Shown here: one piece after another, positions 43,380-51,491 of the stretch
Numbering within the stretch: position 1 is the first letter of the stretch
Layout: the number at the start of each line of letters is the position of its first letter
Source of the DNA: Alteromonas salexigens
GTDB lineage: Bacteria; Pseudomonadota; Gammaproteobacteria; Enterobacterales; Alteromonadaceae
DNA length: 64,000 bases
Reading direction: 5' to 3'
NCBI RefSeq assembly: GCF_025628895.1
Contig: NZ_JAOTJC010000006.1
Coordinates: 696,767 to 760,766 of the forward strand
The notes under the pieces: model-generated
Databases searched by the model: none
Told to the model about the DNA's origin: nothing
What the model saw: the letters and a program-made list of their open reading frames with translations, nothing else
Translations under genes and position numbers: made by a program

Positions 43380-43859
43380 ATGAAAAAGAACAAAGCCAAC
43401 AAAAACTCCACCGGAACCATCGCGCTGAATAAAAAAGCGCGTCATGACTATTTCCTCGAAGACAAATTTGAGGCCGGTATGTCCCTGCAAGGCTGGGAAA
43501 TTAAAAGTATCCGCGAAGGCAAAGTGAATATTACCGATGCGTATGTGATTATTCAGAATGGTGAGGCCTATCTGGTCGGCGGACGCATCACGCCACTAAG
43601 TCAGGCATCCACTCACGTCATCTGCGAGCCTGAACGTAGCCGTAAGCTACTTCTTAACAAACGTGAGATTGATCGTTTAATGGGCGCCCGGGATCGTCAG
43701 GGTTACTCTATTATTGCTACCGCCATGTACTGGAAAAAATGCTGGGTGAAACTGGAAATATACCTGGCGAAAGGTAAGCACAGCCATGATAAGCGCGACA
43801 CAGTGAAAGATCGCGATTGGCAGCGCCAGAAAGAGCGGGTAATGAAGCACAGTGTGTAA
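43380..43859 (+). CDS. smpB: SsrA-binding protein SmpB
   Basis: Binds tmRNA and carries it to stalled ribosomes. The 159-residue length is normal. It shows [35 protein letters not shown] and the C-terminal basic tail [19 protein letters not shown]. Its RNA partner ssrA lies about 1.4 kb downstream, with an oxidoreductase gene between them on the other strand. A terminator follows. Confidence 0.97.
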   Translation: MKKNKANKNSTGTIALNKKARHDYFLEDKFEAGMSLQGWEIKSIREGKVNITDAYVIIQNGEAYLVGGRITPLSQASTHVICEPERSRKLLLNKREIDRLMGARDRQGYSIIATAMYWKKCWVKLEIYLAKGKHSHDKRDTVKDRDWQRQKERVMKHSV

Positions 43860-43880
43860 CAGGTGCTAATCAGTGATACG

Positions 43881-43912
43881 AAAAAGGCATATCAGTTGAT
43901 ATGCCTTTTTTA
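43881..43912. terminator. Bidirectional terminator between smpB and the oxidoreductase gene
   Basis: AAAAAGGCATATCA and TGATATGCCTTTTT with a 2-base loop centre. It sits between two convergent genes. Confidence 0.9.
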
Positions 43913-43915
43913 TTG

Positions 43916-45148
43916 TCATTCGCTGCTTAGTTCACGCCGATAGCGTCGTGTCATCCGTTTGCGATGATGCAAGTCTAACAGCAGGCTTAATAGTGGTGAA
44001 GGCGTGCGTAACGTAGTCAGGTCGTTACCCAGGCGGCGCAGCTGGCGGCGCACCATCGCCATCCCGGCCAGGCTGGCGAGCGCTTTGTCACGCCACCCAC
44101 ACTTCAGTATCACCCCCGCGTAAGCAGGATATTGCTGCCATTTTTTCACCAGATCCGGGGTTACAGCCAGCGCACTGGCCATGCCCACCAGCGTACAACC
44201 TGAGTCCACTACCTGTTGCGCGACTTCCGCGCGCTTGATGCCACCGGTAGTCATGACAGGAATAGTGGTGGCACTGGCAATTTGCCGGGCAAATTCAAGA
44301 AAATAAGCTTCTCTGGCTAACTGAGTGTCATCAGCCGTGCGCCGCTGCATGGCAGGCGCTTCATAACTCCCCCCTGATACTTCGACAACGTGCACACCCA
44401 GTGACTCCAGCCTTCGGATAACTGTGATGGCGTCGTCGATGCCAAAACCGCCACGCTGAAAATCGGCGGAGTTAATTTTAACCATCAATAAGAAGTCTTG
44501 GGGACAGTGGGCTTTCACCTGACTGACGATATTTAATAGTAGGCGGGCACGATTTTCCAGGGAGCCGCCCCACTCATCCTGCCTTTGATTGGTCAGCGGC
44601 GATAAAAACTGGGTAAGCAGATAACCGTGGGCGGCATGAATTTCGACACCATCAAATCCGGCCTCTACTGCACGGCGGGCGGTGGTAACGAAGCGCTGAC
44701 AGACATCATGAATATCATCGCAGGTCATCTGTCGGGGAGTTGCAAACATTTTCGAATGCTTGCCAACATTTACTGGGATGGGCGAAGGCGCCAGCGCCTT
44801 ACCCTGCATGGCTTTTAATACCTGCCTGCCAGGGTGGTTGATTTGCATAATGGCTTTTGCACCATTCGACTGGATGATTTTCGCCCATTGCGTGAAGGGT
44901 GCCAGTGGGGTCTTTGCCTCCAGCGCGACACCGCCCGGCCCGGTCATGGCCTGCTTGTCAATCATCACGTTGCCGGTAATGATCATGCCGAGTTCGCCAT
45001 GCGCCCAGTAGCGGTACAAAGAGTACAATGCTTCCCCGGGCAAGCTTTGATAACTGGCCATATTTTCTTCCATCGCAGCTTTTACCACACGGTTTTTCAG
45101 GGTAATGCCATTAGAGAGGGTAACGGGAGAAAACACAGAAGACGACAT
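43916..45148 (-). CDS. NADH:flavin oxidoreductase (old yellow enzyme family)
   Basis: A 410-residue TIM-barrel FMN enzyme of the OYE/2,4-dienoyl-CoA-reductase-like group. Landmarks: LKNRVVKAAMEENMAS at the start, MQINHPGRQ, DGVEIHAAHGYLLTQFLSPLTNQRQDEWGG and MTTGGIKR. It lacks the C-terminal Fe-S/FAD domains of dienoyl-CoA reductases. ATG 45148 has GAGG 8 bases upstream and gives a normal N-terminus; an upstream in-frame ATG at 45223 would add 25 unlike residues. The gene faces smpB and is divergent from ssrA. Substrate unknown. Confidence 0.88.
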   Translation of the reverse strand: MSSSVFSPVTLSNGITLKNRVVKAAMEENMASYQSLPGEALYSLYRYWAHGELGMIITGNVMIDKQAMTGPGGVALEAKTPLAPFTQWAKIIQSNGAKAIMQINHPGRQVLKAMQGKALAPSPIPVNVGKHSKMFATPRQMTCDDIHDVCQRFVTTARRAVEAGFDGVEIHAAHGYLLTQFLSPLTNQRQDEWGGSLENRARLLLNIVSQVKAHCPQDFLLMVKINSADFQRGGFGIDDAITVIRRLESLGVHVVEVSGGSYEAPAMQRRTADDTQLAREAYFLEFARQIASATTIPVMTTGGIKRAEVAQQVVDSGCTLVGMASALAVTPDLVKKWQQYPAYAGVILKCGWRDKALASLAGMAMVRRQLRRLGNDLTTLRTPSPLLSLLLDLHHRKRMTRRYRRELSSE

Positions 45149-45238
45149 GCACAGGCCTCGGACAACAAAAAAGCGCGCATACTGTAAAGGTAATCGGCGA
45201 TAAATGCACCTGCTGTGGCGCATTTTTGAAAATCAGTG

Positions 45239-45267
45239 ATTTATCATCAATATGGTTGTGTTATACT
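45239..45267 (+). promoter_or_regulatory. Probable ssrA promoter
   Basis: TATACT at 45262-45267, preceded by TGTGT, 14 bases before the mature 5' end of tmRNA. The -35 region is weak (ATTTAT at 17-bp spacing). tmRNA is processed by RNase P at its 5' end, so a start a few bases upstream of 45281 is expected. Confidence 0.45.
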
Positions 45268-45280
45268 TAGTATTCTCCTC

Positions 45281-45637
45281 GGGGCTGATTAGGATTCGAC
45301 AGGATCTAGGAAGCTGGAGGTGCATGCAGAGGTGCGGATTGCCTCTTAAAAAATCCGCTTTAAATAGTCGCAAACGACGAAAACTACGCACTAGCCGCTT
45401 AATAACCGGTATAGGCCCTTCCACCACAGCTTTGTTTGCTAGCGTGGATTCGGAAGGTCATATAAGCAAACTAGCGAGGGAAACTCTCCTGAGGTTGAAC
45501 CGCGAAATAGTATCAGGACCGCTACGAGGAATCCTGTTTGCCGGAGTCCGAAGTAGTTAAATAAAAGACAAACTAAGCATGTAGTACCAAAAGTAGACAT
45601 TTTCTGGACGCGGGTTCAAATCCCGCCAGCTCCACCA
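45281..45637 (+). ncRNA. ssrA: tmRNA (transfer-messenger RNA)
   Basis: Standard one-piece tmRNA of 357 bases. The 5' end GGGGCTGATTAGGATTCGAC and the 3' end with the T-loop GGTTCAAATCC and CAGCTCCACCA form the tRNA-like domain. The tag reading frame starts at the resume codon GCA 45370 and reads ANDENYALAA followed by TAA at 45400-45402, the same peptide as in E. coli. The final 17 bases are duplicated at 52368-52384, showing that an island integrated at this 3' end and regenerated it. Confidence 0.98.
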
Positions 45638-45638
45638 A
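45621..45638 (+). repeat. attL: left end of the ssrA island
   Basis: TCCCGCCAGCTCCACCAA, identical to 52368-52385. It overlaps the tmRNA 3' end, the usual attachment site for tyrosine integrases. Confidence 0.92.
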
Positions 45639-45645
45639 CATCGAG

Positions 45646-45690
45646 AAAACCCCGCTAGGCCACGCCAAATAAGCCTTCGGGGTTTTTTTT
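45646..45690 (+). terminator. Island-borne terminator serving ssrA
   Basis: AAAACCCCG and CGGGGTTTTTTTT pair around an inner AGGC/GCCT stem. It begins 9 bases after the tmRNA 3' end and replaces the original ssrA terminator, which now lies past attR at 52386-52422. Confidence 0.85.
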
Positions 45691-45700
45691 GCCTGCCATT

Positions 45701-45722
45701 TCGGGGAACCTTTTCGGGGAAC
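45701..45722 (+). repeat. Left arm-type repeat of the island
   Basis: Two copies of TCGGGGAAC separated by 4 bases, 22 bp in all, identical to 52282-52303. Position 63 bases inside attL and symmetry with the right end suggest integrase arm-binding or excisionase sites. Confidence 0.75.
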
Positions 45723-45765
45723 TGCACTAATGATATATTGCAATTTCATTAGAAGGAGACTCAAT

Positions 45766-46146
45766 ATGCAGGATAGTCACAAAGAACAACTCAAAAATAT
45801 GGCTTTTGGATGCGTAAAATCCGCGATGCCACCAGAACAAACATACATTGACGAAGACCGAGGGACTTTAACGGTTAATACATTCCTCAAAATAAATGAT
45901 TCGATGCATAACGTTTATATTTATGCTCGACTTGAAAGTAATCATAAAGACGGAGCGTTCATTATAATCGTCGATCCTTCAGAGGATCTCGATAACTCGG
46001 CCTTTAAAACTTGCGGCCATTGGGGAGACTCTTTCAACGTCATGTATAAGGGGAAGTGTCTTTATGCTGCCGACTATGAGTTCGGCCTCGCGTTTGAAAG
46101 TCACCAAGAATTTGTAAATTTGCAGCATGAATATCATTCGAAATAA
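45766..46146 (+). CDS. Unknown small protein coupled to the island integrase
   Basis: A 126-residue acidic soluble protein that I cannot assign. It starts MQDSHKEQLKNMAFG at ATG 45766, with AGAAGGAG 7 bases upstream; an in-frame ATG at 45730 lacks a ribosome site. The predicted fold is alternating strands and helices (TLTVNTFLKI, VYIYARLES, AFIIIVDP), vaguely like YbjN-type sensory proteins, but this is weak. Its stop overlaps the integrase start (TAATG), so the two are translationally coupled. It could be a regulator of excision or an unrelated cargo. Confidence 0.6.
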   Translation: MQDSHKEQLKNMAFGCVKSAMPPEQTYIDEDRGTLTVNTFLKINDSMHNVYIYARLESNHKDGAFIIIVDPSEDLDNSAFKTCGHWGDSFNVMYKGKCLYAADYEFGLAFESHQEFVNLQHEYHSK

Positions 46147-47495
46147 TGGCTAAATGGAAAAAGCCCGTCGGAAGGCCGTTCCTTGCGCTGCGCGGCCACA
46201 CTTATTACGCACGTTTAACTGTCCCCGAGGACGTCCGTGAGTTCTTCGGTAAGACTGAGCTTTGGCAGACGCTAAAAACCAAAAACCTAAAAGACGCTGA
46301 ATACAGAGCAAGTCGAATTGTCACCGAATGGAAAGCTCAGATCGAGACCTACCGAGGAAATGTTGGTGTGGCTCATCGTGCGCTCGAGTGGCGAAAAATA
46401 CTCGAAGATGAGCGACGCAAAGACGCAGTTCTAATCGAGAAGTACAAACGACAACACGGTAAAAAGCCGACCTACGCACATGAGTTCGACGAGCTTGGAG
46501 TTGGTACACAACGTCTGGCTTACACTGACGAACTCGACAGGATTTACCTCGAGGAAGGTCCCGACGCAATGGCTCGTTTTGCTAATATAGTCGAAGGACA
46601 TCTTCTCCCGACCCCAACCTATGTCGAGGAATATTTATTCAGCCTTTCGGTTGAACCACGGACGAAACAGCAAAGGGAGCATCATCTCGACTTATTAAAC
46701 AAACGGTTCCCCGCGCTCCCGGTGAAGCGCTCTGATGTGACCAAGTGGATCATGGAGATGGAACAACAGAATCTCGCTGAAAACACGATTAAAGCCAGAA
46801 TCGGAACGTGTCGAGGATACTTTGAGTTCCTGCAACGGCTCGACTACTTGAACCCTGACGAGGCGAACCCTTTCGAAGGCCACAAGTTCACCAGCAAGCG
46901 AAAAGCATCAAAGCAAGACCTTAGGCAAGCCTTCGAGGTTTCCGACGTTCCTCGGCTCATAGATGCAGCAAAAAACAAGCGTCGCAAAGATCCCAACCTC
47001 GTCGCAGCCATTACTATCGCCGCTTACACAGGAATGAGACGGGAGGAGATCGCACGTCTGAAGGTCGAGCACGTACGAGAGCGAGACGGCATTCGATTCT
47101 TCGACATAATAGATGCTAAAACAAAAGCAGGACTTCGAAACGTACCCGTCCATAGCGAAATCATGGAACTGGTGGTTCGCCTCATCGAAAAGAGTACCGA
47201 CGGTTATCTGTTGCCCGGTGAGTCAGTAACTAAGAACGGTGAGCGAGGCGACGCAATCGGTAAACGGTTCAAGACGCTACGCGATGGCCTTGGCTTCGAC
47301 GGCCGTTACGTGTTCCACTCGATTCGCAAGACGGTGTCCACGTTGTTTGAACGAGCAGGTGTAAGTCACAACGAGGCCGCAGAGATTGTTGGACATGAGA
47401 AGACTGGGATGACTTATGGTCTGTATTCAGCGGGTCTAGATTTAGCCAACAAGAGAAAGATCATTGAGAAGCTGTGCTATTTCAAAAGCGACTAA
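46146..47495 (+). CDS. Tyrosine recombinase, island integrase
   Basis: A 449-residue site-specific integrase with an N-terminal DUF6538-like region (GRPFLALRGHTYYARLTVPEDVREFF), a SAM-like core-binding domain at about 155-245 and a catalytic domain. Catalytic residues can be placed: R298 in TGMRREEIARLK, H391 and R394 in HSIRK, H417 in GHEKTG and the nucleophile Y427 in YGLYSAG. It lies next to attL and points into the island, as expected for an ssrA-targeting integrase, and it is coupled to the preceding small gene. CGA and TCG codons are frequent. Confidence 0.93.
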   Translation: MAKWKKPVGRPFLALRGHTYYARLTVPEDVREFFGKTELWQTLKTKNLKDAEYRASRIVTEWKAQIETYRGNVGVAHRALEWRKILEDERRKDAVLIEKYKRQHGKKPTYAHEFDELGVGTQRLAYTDELDRIYLEEGPDAMARFANIVEGHLLPTPTYVEEYLFSLSVEPRTKQQREHHLDLLNKRFPALPVKRSDVTKWIMEMEQQNLAENTIKARIGTCRGYFEFLQRLDYLNPDEANPFEGHKFTSKRKASKQDLRQAFEVSDVPRLIDAAKNKRRKDPNLVAAITIAAYTGMRREEIARLKVEHVRERDGIRFFDIIDAKTKAGLRNVPVHSEIMELVVRLIEKSTDGYLLPGESVTKNGERGDAIGKRFKTLRDGLGFDGRYVFHSIRKTVSTLFERAGVSHNEAAEIVGHEKTGMTYGLYSAGLDLANKRKIIEKLCYFKSD

Positions 47496-47498
47496 AAA

Positions 47499-47981
47499 TC
47501 ACGAACTGATAACTTCTCGATACTGATTGATATGCCTGAAGCTGGAGAGTTGCCCCCATACAATGATGATTGCAAGTATCAAACAAGTCACCCTGAATGC
47601 CTGTAAGCCAGCGAATGCGTATTGAGAGTTCTCAAAAGTAAGCAGCTTTAACTCATCCATGCCCACGGAGGCAATTTTTTCGACCACTAGCAATACAACA
47701 AGAGCTATAACGTTGGAGATAACTTCGTTTTTCAACTCTCTGAATTTCGCTTGTAGCTTTTTTTTATTTTCTCTAGTTAGTTCATCGTTTTCTCCGACTT
47801 CCTTTGCGATACCATCGATGTGACTAAGTAAGTACCAGGAGCCAGCCCCAGTTAAAAGCACCAAAGGAACAAAAACTCCCATACTCGAGGAAATCACGTT
47901 CTCGAAGTTGCTCCCAGCCCAAAAAATCAGTCCAAAAACTAAACAAAAGGTCAGGAGAAACAACGTCAAGAACTTAATCAT
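47499..47981 (-). CDS. Four-helix membrane protein of unknown function (pair with upstream gene)
   Basis: A 160-residue inner-membrane protein. Helices at about 4-22, 32-52, 89-106 and 125-148; between the second and third lies a charged coiled-coil-like segment (VGENDELTRENKKKLQ). I do not recognise the family. AAAGGAG lies 5 bases before ATG 47981, and the start overlaps the end of the 316-residue gene by 8 bases, so translation is coupled. It is convergent with the integrase, 3 bases apart. In a mobile island such a small multi-helix protein beside a soluble partner could be a membrane effector, but no function is shown. Confidence 0.65.
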   Translation of the reverse strand: MIKFLTLFLLTFCLVFGLIFWAGSNFENVISSSMGVFVPLVLLTGAGSWYLLSHIDGIAKEVGENDELTRENKKKLQAKFRELKNEVISNVIALVVLLVVEKIASVGMDELKLLTFENSQYAFAGLQAFRVTCLILAIIIVWGQLSSFRHINQYREVISS

Positions 47982-48924
47982 TTTGCTCCTTTCTGATAAG
48001 AGCGCGAGTCTTTTCGAAGAGCTCTGCGACCAATCTAGTATCAGACGACTGACGTTCGGGTGCTATCTGTCCAGTAGAAAGCTCCAACTGCCCTTCACTT
48101 TGCAACTCGCCCTCTTCGTGACTTACAGATTCAATATCTAGTGTTACCGGAGCAGATAAACTAGAGTGTTTCTTCTTGCCTCCATGTGCCCCCTCAGTCA
48201 TCAATGCCCATTGGCCTTCGCCCTCAGAGATATAATCGATGTAATCTTCAACGACATCCTTGGGAACGTCCAAAGAACCCGACTCGCTCTCTAACGTCAT
48301 CGAGACCTCGTCTTGACCATAGATATCTTGTAACTCCTCAAGAAGTTCTCTCGCTTTCTTGTTCGTATTGAGAATGTTTGGTGATATCAGCTTGAGTTCC
48401 AATCGATAAATTTTATTGTGTGACTCGACAAGTGACCAAAACTCTGACTGCTCGGTTTTCACCTCGACAAATATTCTGTAGTTATATTTTGCAAGAATCG
48501 GAGAGCGTAGACCCTGTTGTAGTGCATTTTTTATCAAAGACTCTCCGCCAAACTTCCAGCTTTTTTGAACGAAAATAAATTGCTCTTGGGTGTCGAATAC
48601 GACGACTATAGGGAGCCAATCGTCAGCAATCCTTTCGATGATATCTCCGGGAACTTTCTCCCCGACGTGCGCTTCTCTGAGTTTGGCGAGTTTACCAACG
48701 ATATATCGAGACTCTTCTTCTTTAGTTGATGAGAGATAAGGAACATCACTGAAACCAACGAAGGAGTACCGAGTCCCCCTCAATGAGAACTCGGCATCAT
48801 TAAAAATAGCTTCGCGAACGATGCTCCCCTTTGTACTTGGCAGATCATGTATAAAAAGATCAGTTTGGCTCTCTTTTATTAAAGAGTAGCGGTATACGTA
48901 AAAATTGTCGGTAGACGACTCCAT
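47974..48924 (-). CDS. Unknown soluble protein, first gene of a two-gene unit
   Basis: A 316-residue protein I do not recognise. Residues 1 to about 230 look folded (opening NFYVYRYSLIKES, then YRIFVEVKTEQSEFW and RLELKLISPN-type strands), followed by a low-complexity tail of about 85 residues rich in Glu, Ser and Gly. No signal peptide or membrane helix. AAGGAAC precedes ATG 48924. It overlaps the membrane-protein gene by 8 bases. Together they look like a sensor-plus-membrane-effector pair, which is a common architecture in phage-defence loci; this is inference from architecture and location. Confidence 0.65.
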   Translation of the reverse strand: MESSTDNFYVYRYSLIKESQTDLFIHDLPSTKGSIVREAIFNDAEFSLRGTRYSFVGFSDVPYLSSTKEEESRYIVGKLAKLREAHVGEKVPGDIIERIADDWLPIVVVFDTQEQFIFVQKSWKFGGESLIKNALQQGLRSPILAKYNYRIFVEVKTEQSEFWSLVESHNKIYRLELKLISPNILNTNKKARELLEELQDIYGQDEVSMTLESESGSLDVPKDVVEDYIDYISEGEGQWALMTEGAHGGKKKHSSLSAPVTLDIESVSHEEGELQSEGQLELSTGQIAPERQSSDTRLVAELFEKTRALIRKEQND

Positions 48925-49035
48925 ACAACAGTTCCTTCTTTTTGCTGGAGTTTAATTGGAACTACAAAATAACCACTGGCAGATGGTGGGTCAAGAAAAC
49001 TACCAGCATTCAAATAGGTTCATTGTCGCTTTATA

Positions 49036-49620
49036 CTACGATACGGCTGTGGCTCTCGGTGCTTCAGTGACCAAACTGCACGTGTCTCGAAGCTGACGTG
49101 ATGCCTCATCGAATTTTTGCCTAATCAGGGTAAACGACTCAGGATCTGTTAGCTCGACAAAAGAGCCGTCGATAGATTCAATAAGATCGCCGCGACTGGG
49201 CTTCTCTATTTCCTTACACTCGTTCTCGACTTTCGGGTGTACGAGATCGTTGCGAAGCTTGACTATTCTCATAACTGTCTGCAATGGCTCCTCGCCCAGT
49301 TGTGCTGTCGCTCCAGAAAATTGATACAAGGCCTTGAGTCGTTCTTTTGTGGGCCTAAAGAGCAACGCTTCAAACTCCTCTTCGGAGTAGTCGTCAGGTT
49401 TTTTCTGCAAAAGACCGAAAGTCACCAAACCATCGAACTCTAAAATGGTCAGTATTACCGAAGCTATACGAATATTGCCAACTCCATCCGTAGGAGCCTC
49501 CTCACCACTAAGTAATAGTTCGGACAACTCGCCTCGTCCAATGCTGCTAATCTGATGGAGAGTATGTGCTGCATTCCCAATTGTTAGAAAAACCGGATTT
49601 ATCACCTCAAATTTCGCCAC
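49036..49620 (-). CDS. HEPN-like protein (RNxxxH motif)
   Basis: A 194-residue mostly helical protein. It holds RNDLVH at residues 123-128, the R-N-x-x-x-H signature of HEPN domains, which in many toxins and defence proteins act as ribonucleases. The fold assignment is by motif only, and similar RNxxVH stretches occur in non-catalytic HEPN-like proteins. The start is GTG 49620 with a perfect AAAGGAGGT upstream, so translation should be strong. It is separated by about 110 bases from the two-gene unit downstream, on the same strand, and divergent from the serine recombinase. Confidence 0.6.
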   Translation of the reverse strand: MAKFEVINPVFLTIGNAAHTLHQISSIGRGELSELLLSGEEAPTDGVGNIRIASVILTILEFDGLVTFGLLQKKPDDYSEEEFEALLFRPTKERLKALYQFSGATAQLGEEPLQTVMRIVKLRNDLVHPKVENECKEIEKPSRGDLIESIDGSFVELTDPESFTLIRQKFDEASRQLRDTCSLVTEAPRATAVS

Positions 49621-49780
49621 TGTTACCTCCTTTATACTGACTGTTGCCCCCCTTGACGAGACTACTACGTAGTGACCTTTGAAGGATAGACTATCTCGTC
49701 TTTTGAGCTAAAGATACTCCATATAAGTTTTTCAGGGTATAACCCGAAGGACAGCAGGGTACACCTAAACGTCCAGTCGG

Positions 49781-49862
49781 AATGTCCGTCTTTTTGGTGG
49801 ACATTAACGTTGACATTTAAGTTATTTTCCGGATAATACGTCAACTCTAGACTTTAATGTCC
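49781..49862. promoter_or_regulatory. Inverted repeats upstream of the serine recombinase
   Basis: AATGTCC at 49781-49787 faces GGACATT at 49799-49805, and AATGTCC recurs at 49856-49862, with a partial copy GACATTTAA at 49812-49820. Symmetric, repeated short sites just upstream of a resolvase-like gene fit a res-type recombination or autoregulatory site. Confidence 0.55.
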
Positions 49863-49875
49863 ACATGAGGGAAAT

Positions 49876-50424
49876 ATGACTGACATTGCGTACATCCGAG
49901 TTAGCACCACCGAGCAAAACACCGAACGCCAGCTCGACGGTGTCAAAGTCAACAAGACGTTCACCGACAAGTGTTCAGGTGGTTCGACCGCTCGACCTGC
50001 TCTAACTGACCTTCTCGATTATGTTCGCGAAGGAGACACCGTTCACGTCCATTCAATCGACCGTCTCGCTCGTAATCTTCAAGACCTTCTCTCGCTGGTG
50101 GAAGAGTTCAAGTCGAAAGGCGTTACCCTGAAGTTCCACAAAGAAAGCCTCACTTTCGAGGGGGCTGTAACCAACGCCATGCAGGACTTGATGCTCTCCA
50201 TGATCGGCGCGGTGGCTCAGTTCGAGAAGGCGATGATTAACGAACGCCAACGTGAAGGTATCGAGAAGGCAAAAGCGAGAGGCGTCTACAGCCAAGAACG
50301 CGCAAAACGGGTCGACAGGGAAGAAGTCAAAGCACTGCTCGCAGATGGACTTCCAATGGCTCAAATCGCCAAGAAGCTCGGTTGCAGCAGTAAAACGATC
50401 CAGCGCATCAAGAACGAATCATAA
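49876..50424 (+). CDS. Serine recombinase (resolvase/invertase family)
   Basis: A 182-residue small serine recombinase. YIRVSTTEQNTERQLDG carries the nucleophile S10 and R8; the conserved HSIDRLARN gives R63 and R66; LMLSMIGAVAQFEKAMINERQREG is the E-helix region; and the C-terminal helix-turn-helix is MAQIAKKLGCSSKTIQRIK. The length and layout match Tn3/Gin-like enzymes. GAGGGAAAT lies before the ATG. It may resolve island multimers or invert a segment; no obvious invertible segment is seen here. Confidence 0.93.
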   Translation: MTDIAYIRVSTTEQNTERQLDGVKVNKTFTDKCSGGSTARPALTDLLDYVREGDTVHVHSIDRLARNLQDLLSLVEEFKSKGVTLKFHKESLTFEGAVTNAMQDLMLSMIGAVAQFEKAMINERQREGIEKAKARGVYSQERAKRVDREEVKALLADGLPMAQIAKKLGCSSKTIQRIKNES

Positions 50425-50572
50425 AACTCAATTTCCGGTATTTTGGCGATCCACGTTCGGTAGGATACCCCCCTCGGGAATCTCGATAAATAAAGGTCTC
50501 ATTCCTCTCGGGATGCCCTACTCTTGTTCACTGCCGTACGGGTTCGCCTTTTCGTCACAACAGGTAGTAACG

Positions 50573-51424
50573 ATGAACGAAAAGATAACGTACCTCGACC
50601 CCAATGACGTGGAGACAGACCCCCGCCTTCAGGTTCGCTCAGTCGCAGTCTATGGCGAAGACTCCCGTATAGATGAGGGCGAAAGACTCAAAGCCTTGCA
50701 GAGTAGCCTTCACTCCGTCGTATCAGCAGGTGAACATTCAGAGCCGATCGAGGTATTCCGACACGACGAACAATGGCTCGTTTTCGATGGGCATAACCGA
50801 TTGGAGGTCTATCAGAAGGTCGCCAAGAAGACGCCCGTTAAGATCCCCGCGATAATTCGATCATACAACTTCAAGGAGGCCCTGAGTCTCGCTTACATGG
50901 TCAATACTCGACACGGAGTCAGCGTCTCAAGAAGTGACGCCACAAAGGCTGCATTCCGTTCCTGTGTTTTTTCCAACGACGGCATAACAGTCAAAGAGTT
51001 GATCAAACAAGGCCTTAGTGAGAGGGTCGCACAGAAGGTTCGACAGGCAGCTAGAAAGCTCATCGAGGAAGCAGAGATAACCTCGTCTGACGACGAGAAC
51101 GAGATTACCGGCAAAGTCACACGTTGGTGTAAGCGGATGGCGAAGGAAGGGTTTGCGAGAGCGGGACTCGATAGCATCTCGACCGATCATCTCGGGTTTC
51201 CCTCTTATCGGTTCGTGCTCGACAGAAAGCCAATCGAAGACCGCAGCGAAGCAGCTCGAATTGAACAAATGGCAAGGTCTATCGAGAAACTGGTTGAACA
51301 AGACGCGGATGTGTTCCTTGCGGCACTAAAACGAGTCAGTCGAAAAACCCGCATGGATCTTCCTATCACAGTTAAGCGGCAACAGAAAAGTAAACTGCAA
51401 CTGGATGAAGAGTTTGAGTTCTGA
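50573..51424 (+). CDS. ParB/Srx-domain protein
   Basis: A 283-residue protein with a ParB-like N-domain: FRHDEQWLVFDGHNRLEVYQKV at about 62-83 contains the GHNR box that in ParB proteins binds CTP or DNA. The middle part has a HTH-like helix set and the C-terminus is basic. ATG 50573 begins MNEKITYLDPNDVETD. The frame is open further upstream, to 50252, but that part overlaps the recombinase and reads as noise. The gene lies 149 bases after the serine recombinase, before the HNH gene. In islands such proteins serve as partition, regulatory or nuclease-associated factors; role unknown. Confidence 0.75.
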   Translation: MNEKITYLDPNDVETDPRLQVRSVAVYGEDSRIDEGERLKALQSSLHSVVSAGEHSEPIEVFRHDEQWLVFDGHNRLEVYQKVAKKTPVKIPAIIRSYNFKEALSLAYMVNTRHGVSVSRSDATKAAFRSCVFSNDGITVKELIKQGLSERVAQKVRQAARKLIEEAEITSSDDENEITGKVTRWCKRMAKEGFARAGLDSISTDHLGFPSYRFVLDRKPIEDRSEAARIEQMARSIEKLVEQDADVFLAALKRVSRKTRMDLPITVKRQQKSKLQLDEEFEF

Positions 51425-51491
51425 CTCATCGGGTAGCCTCATAGCTGGCCATAAAGTACATTAACCAATCGGACACTTAACGGAGAAAACA

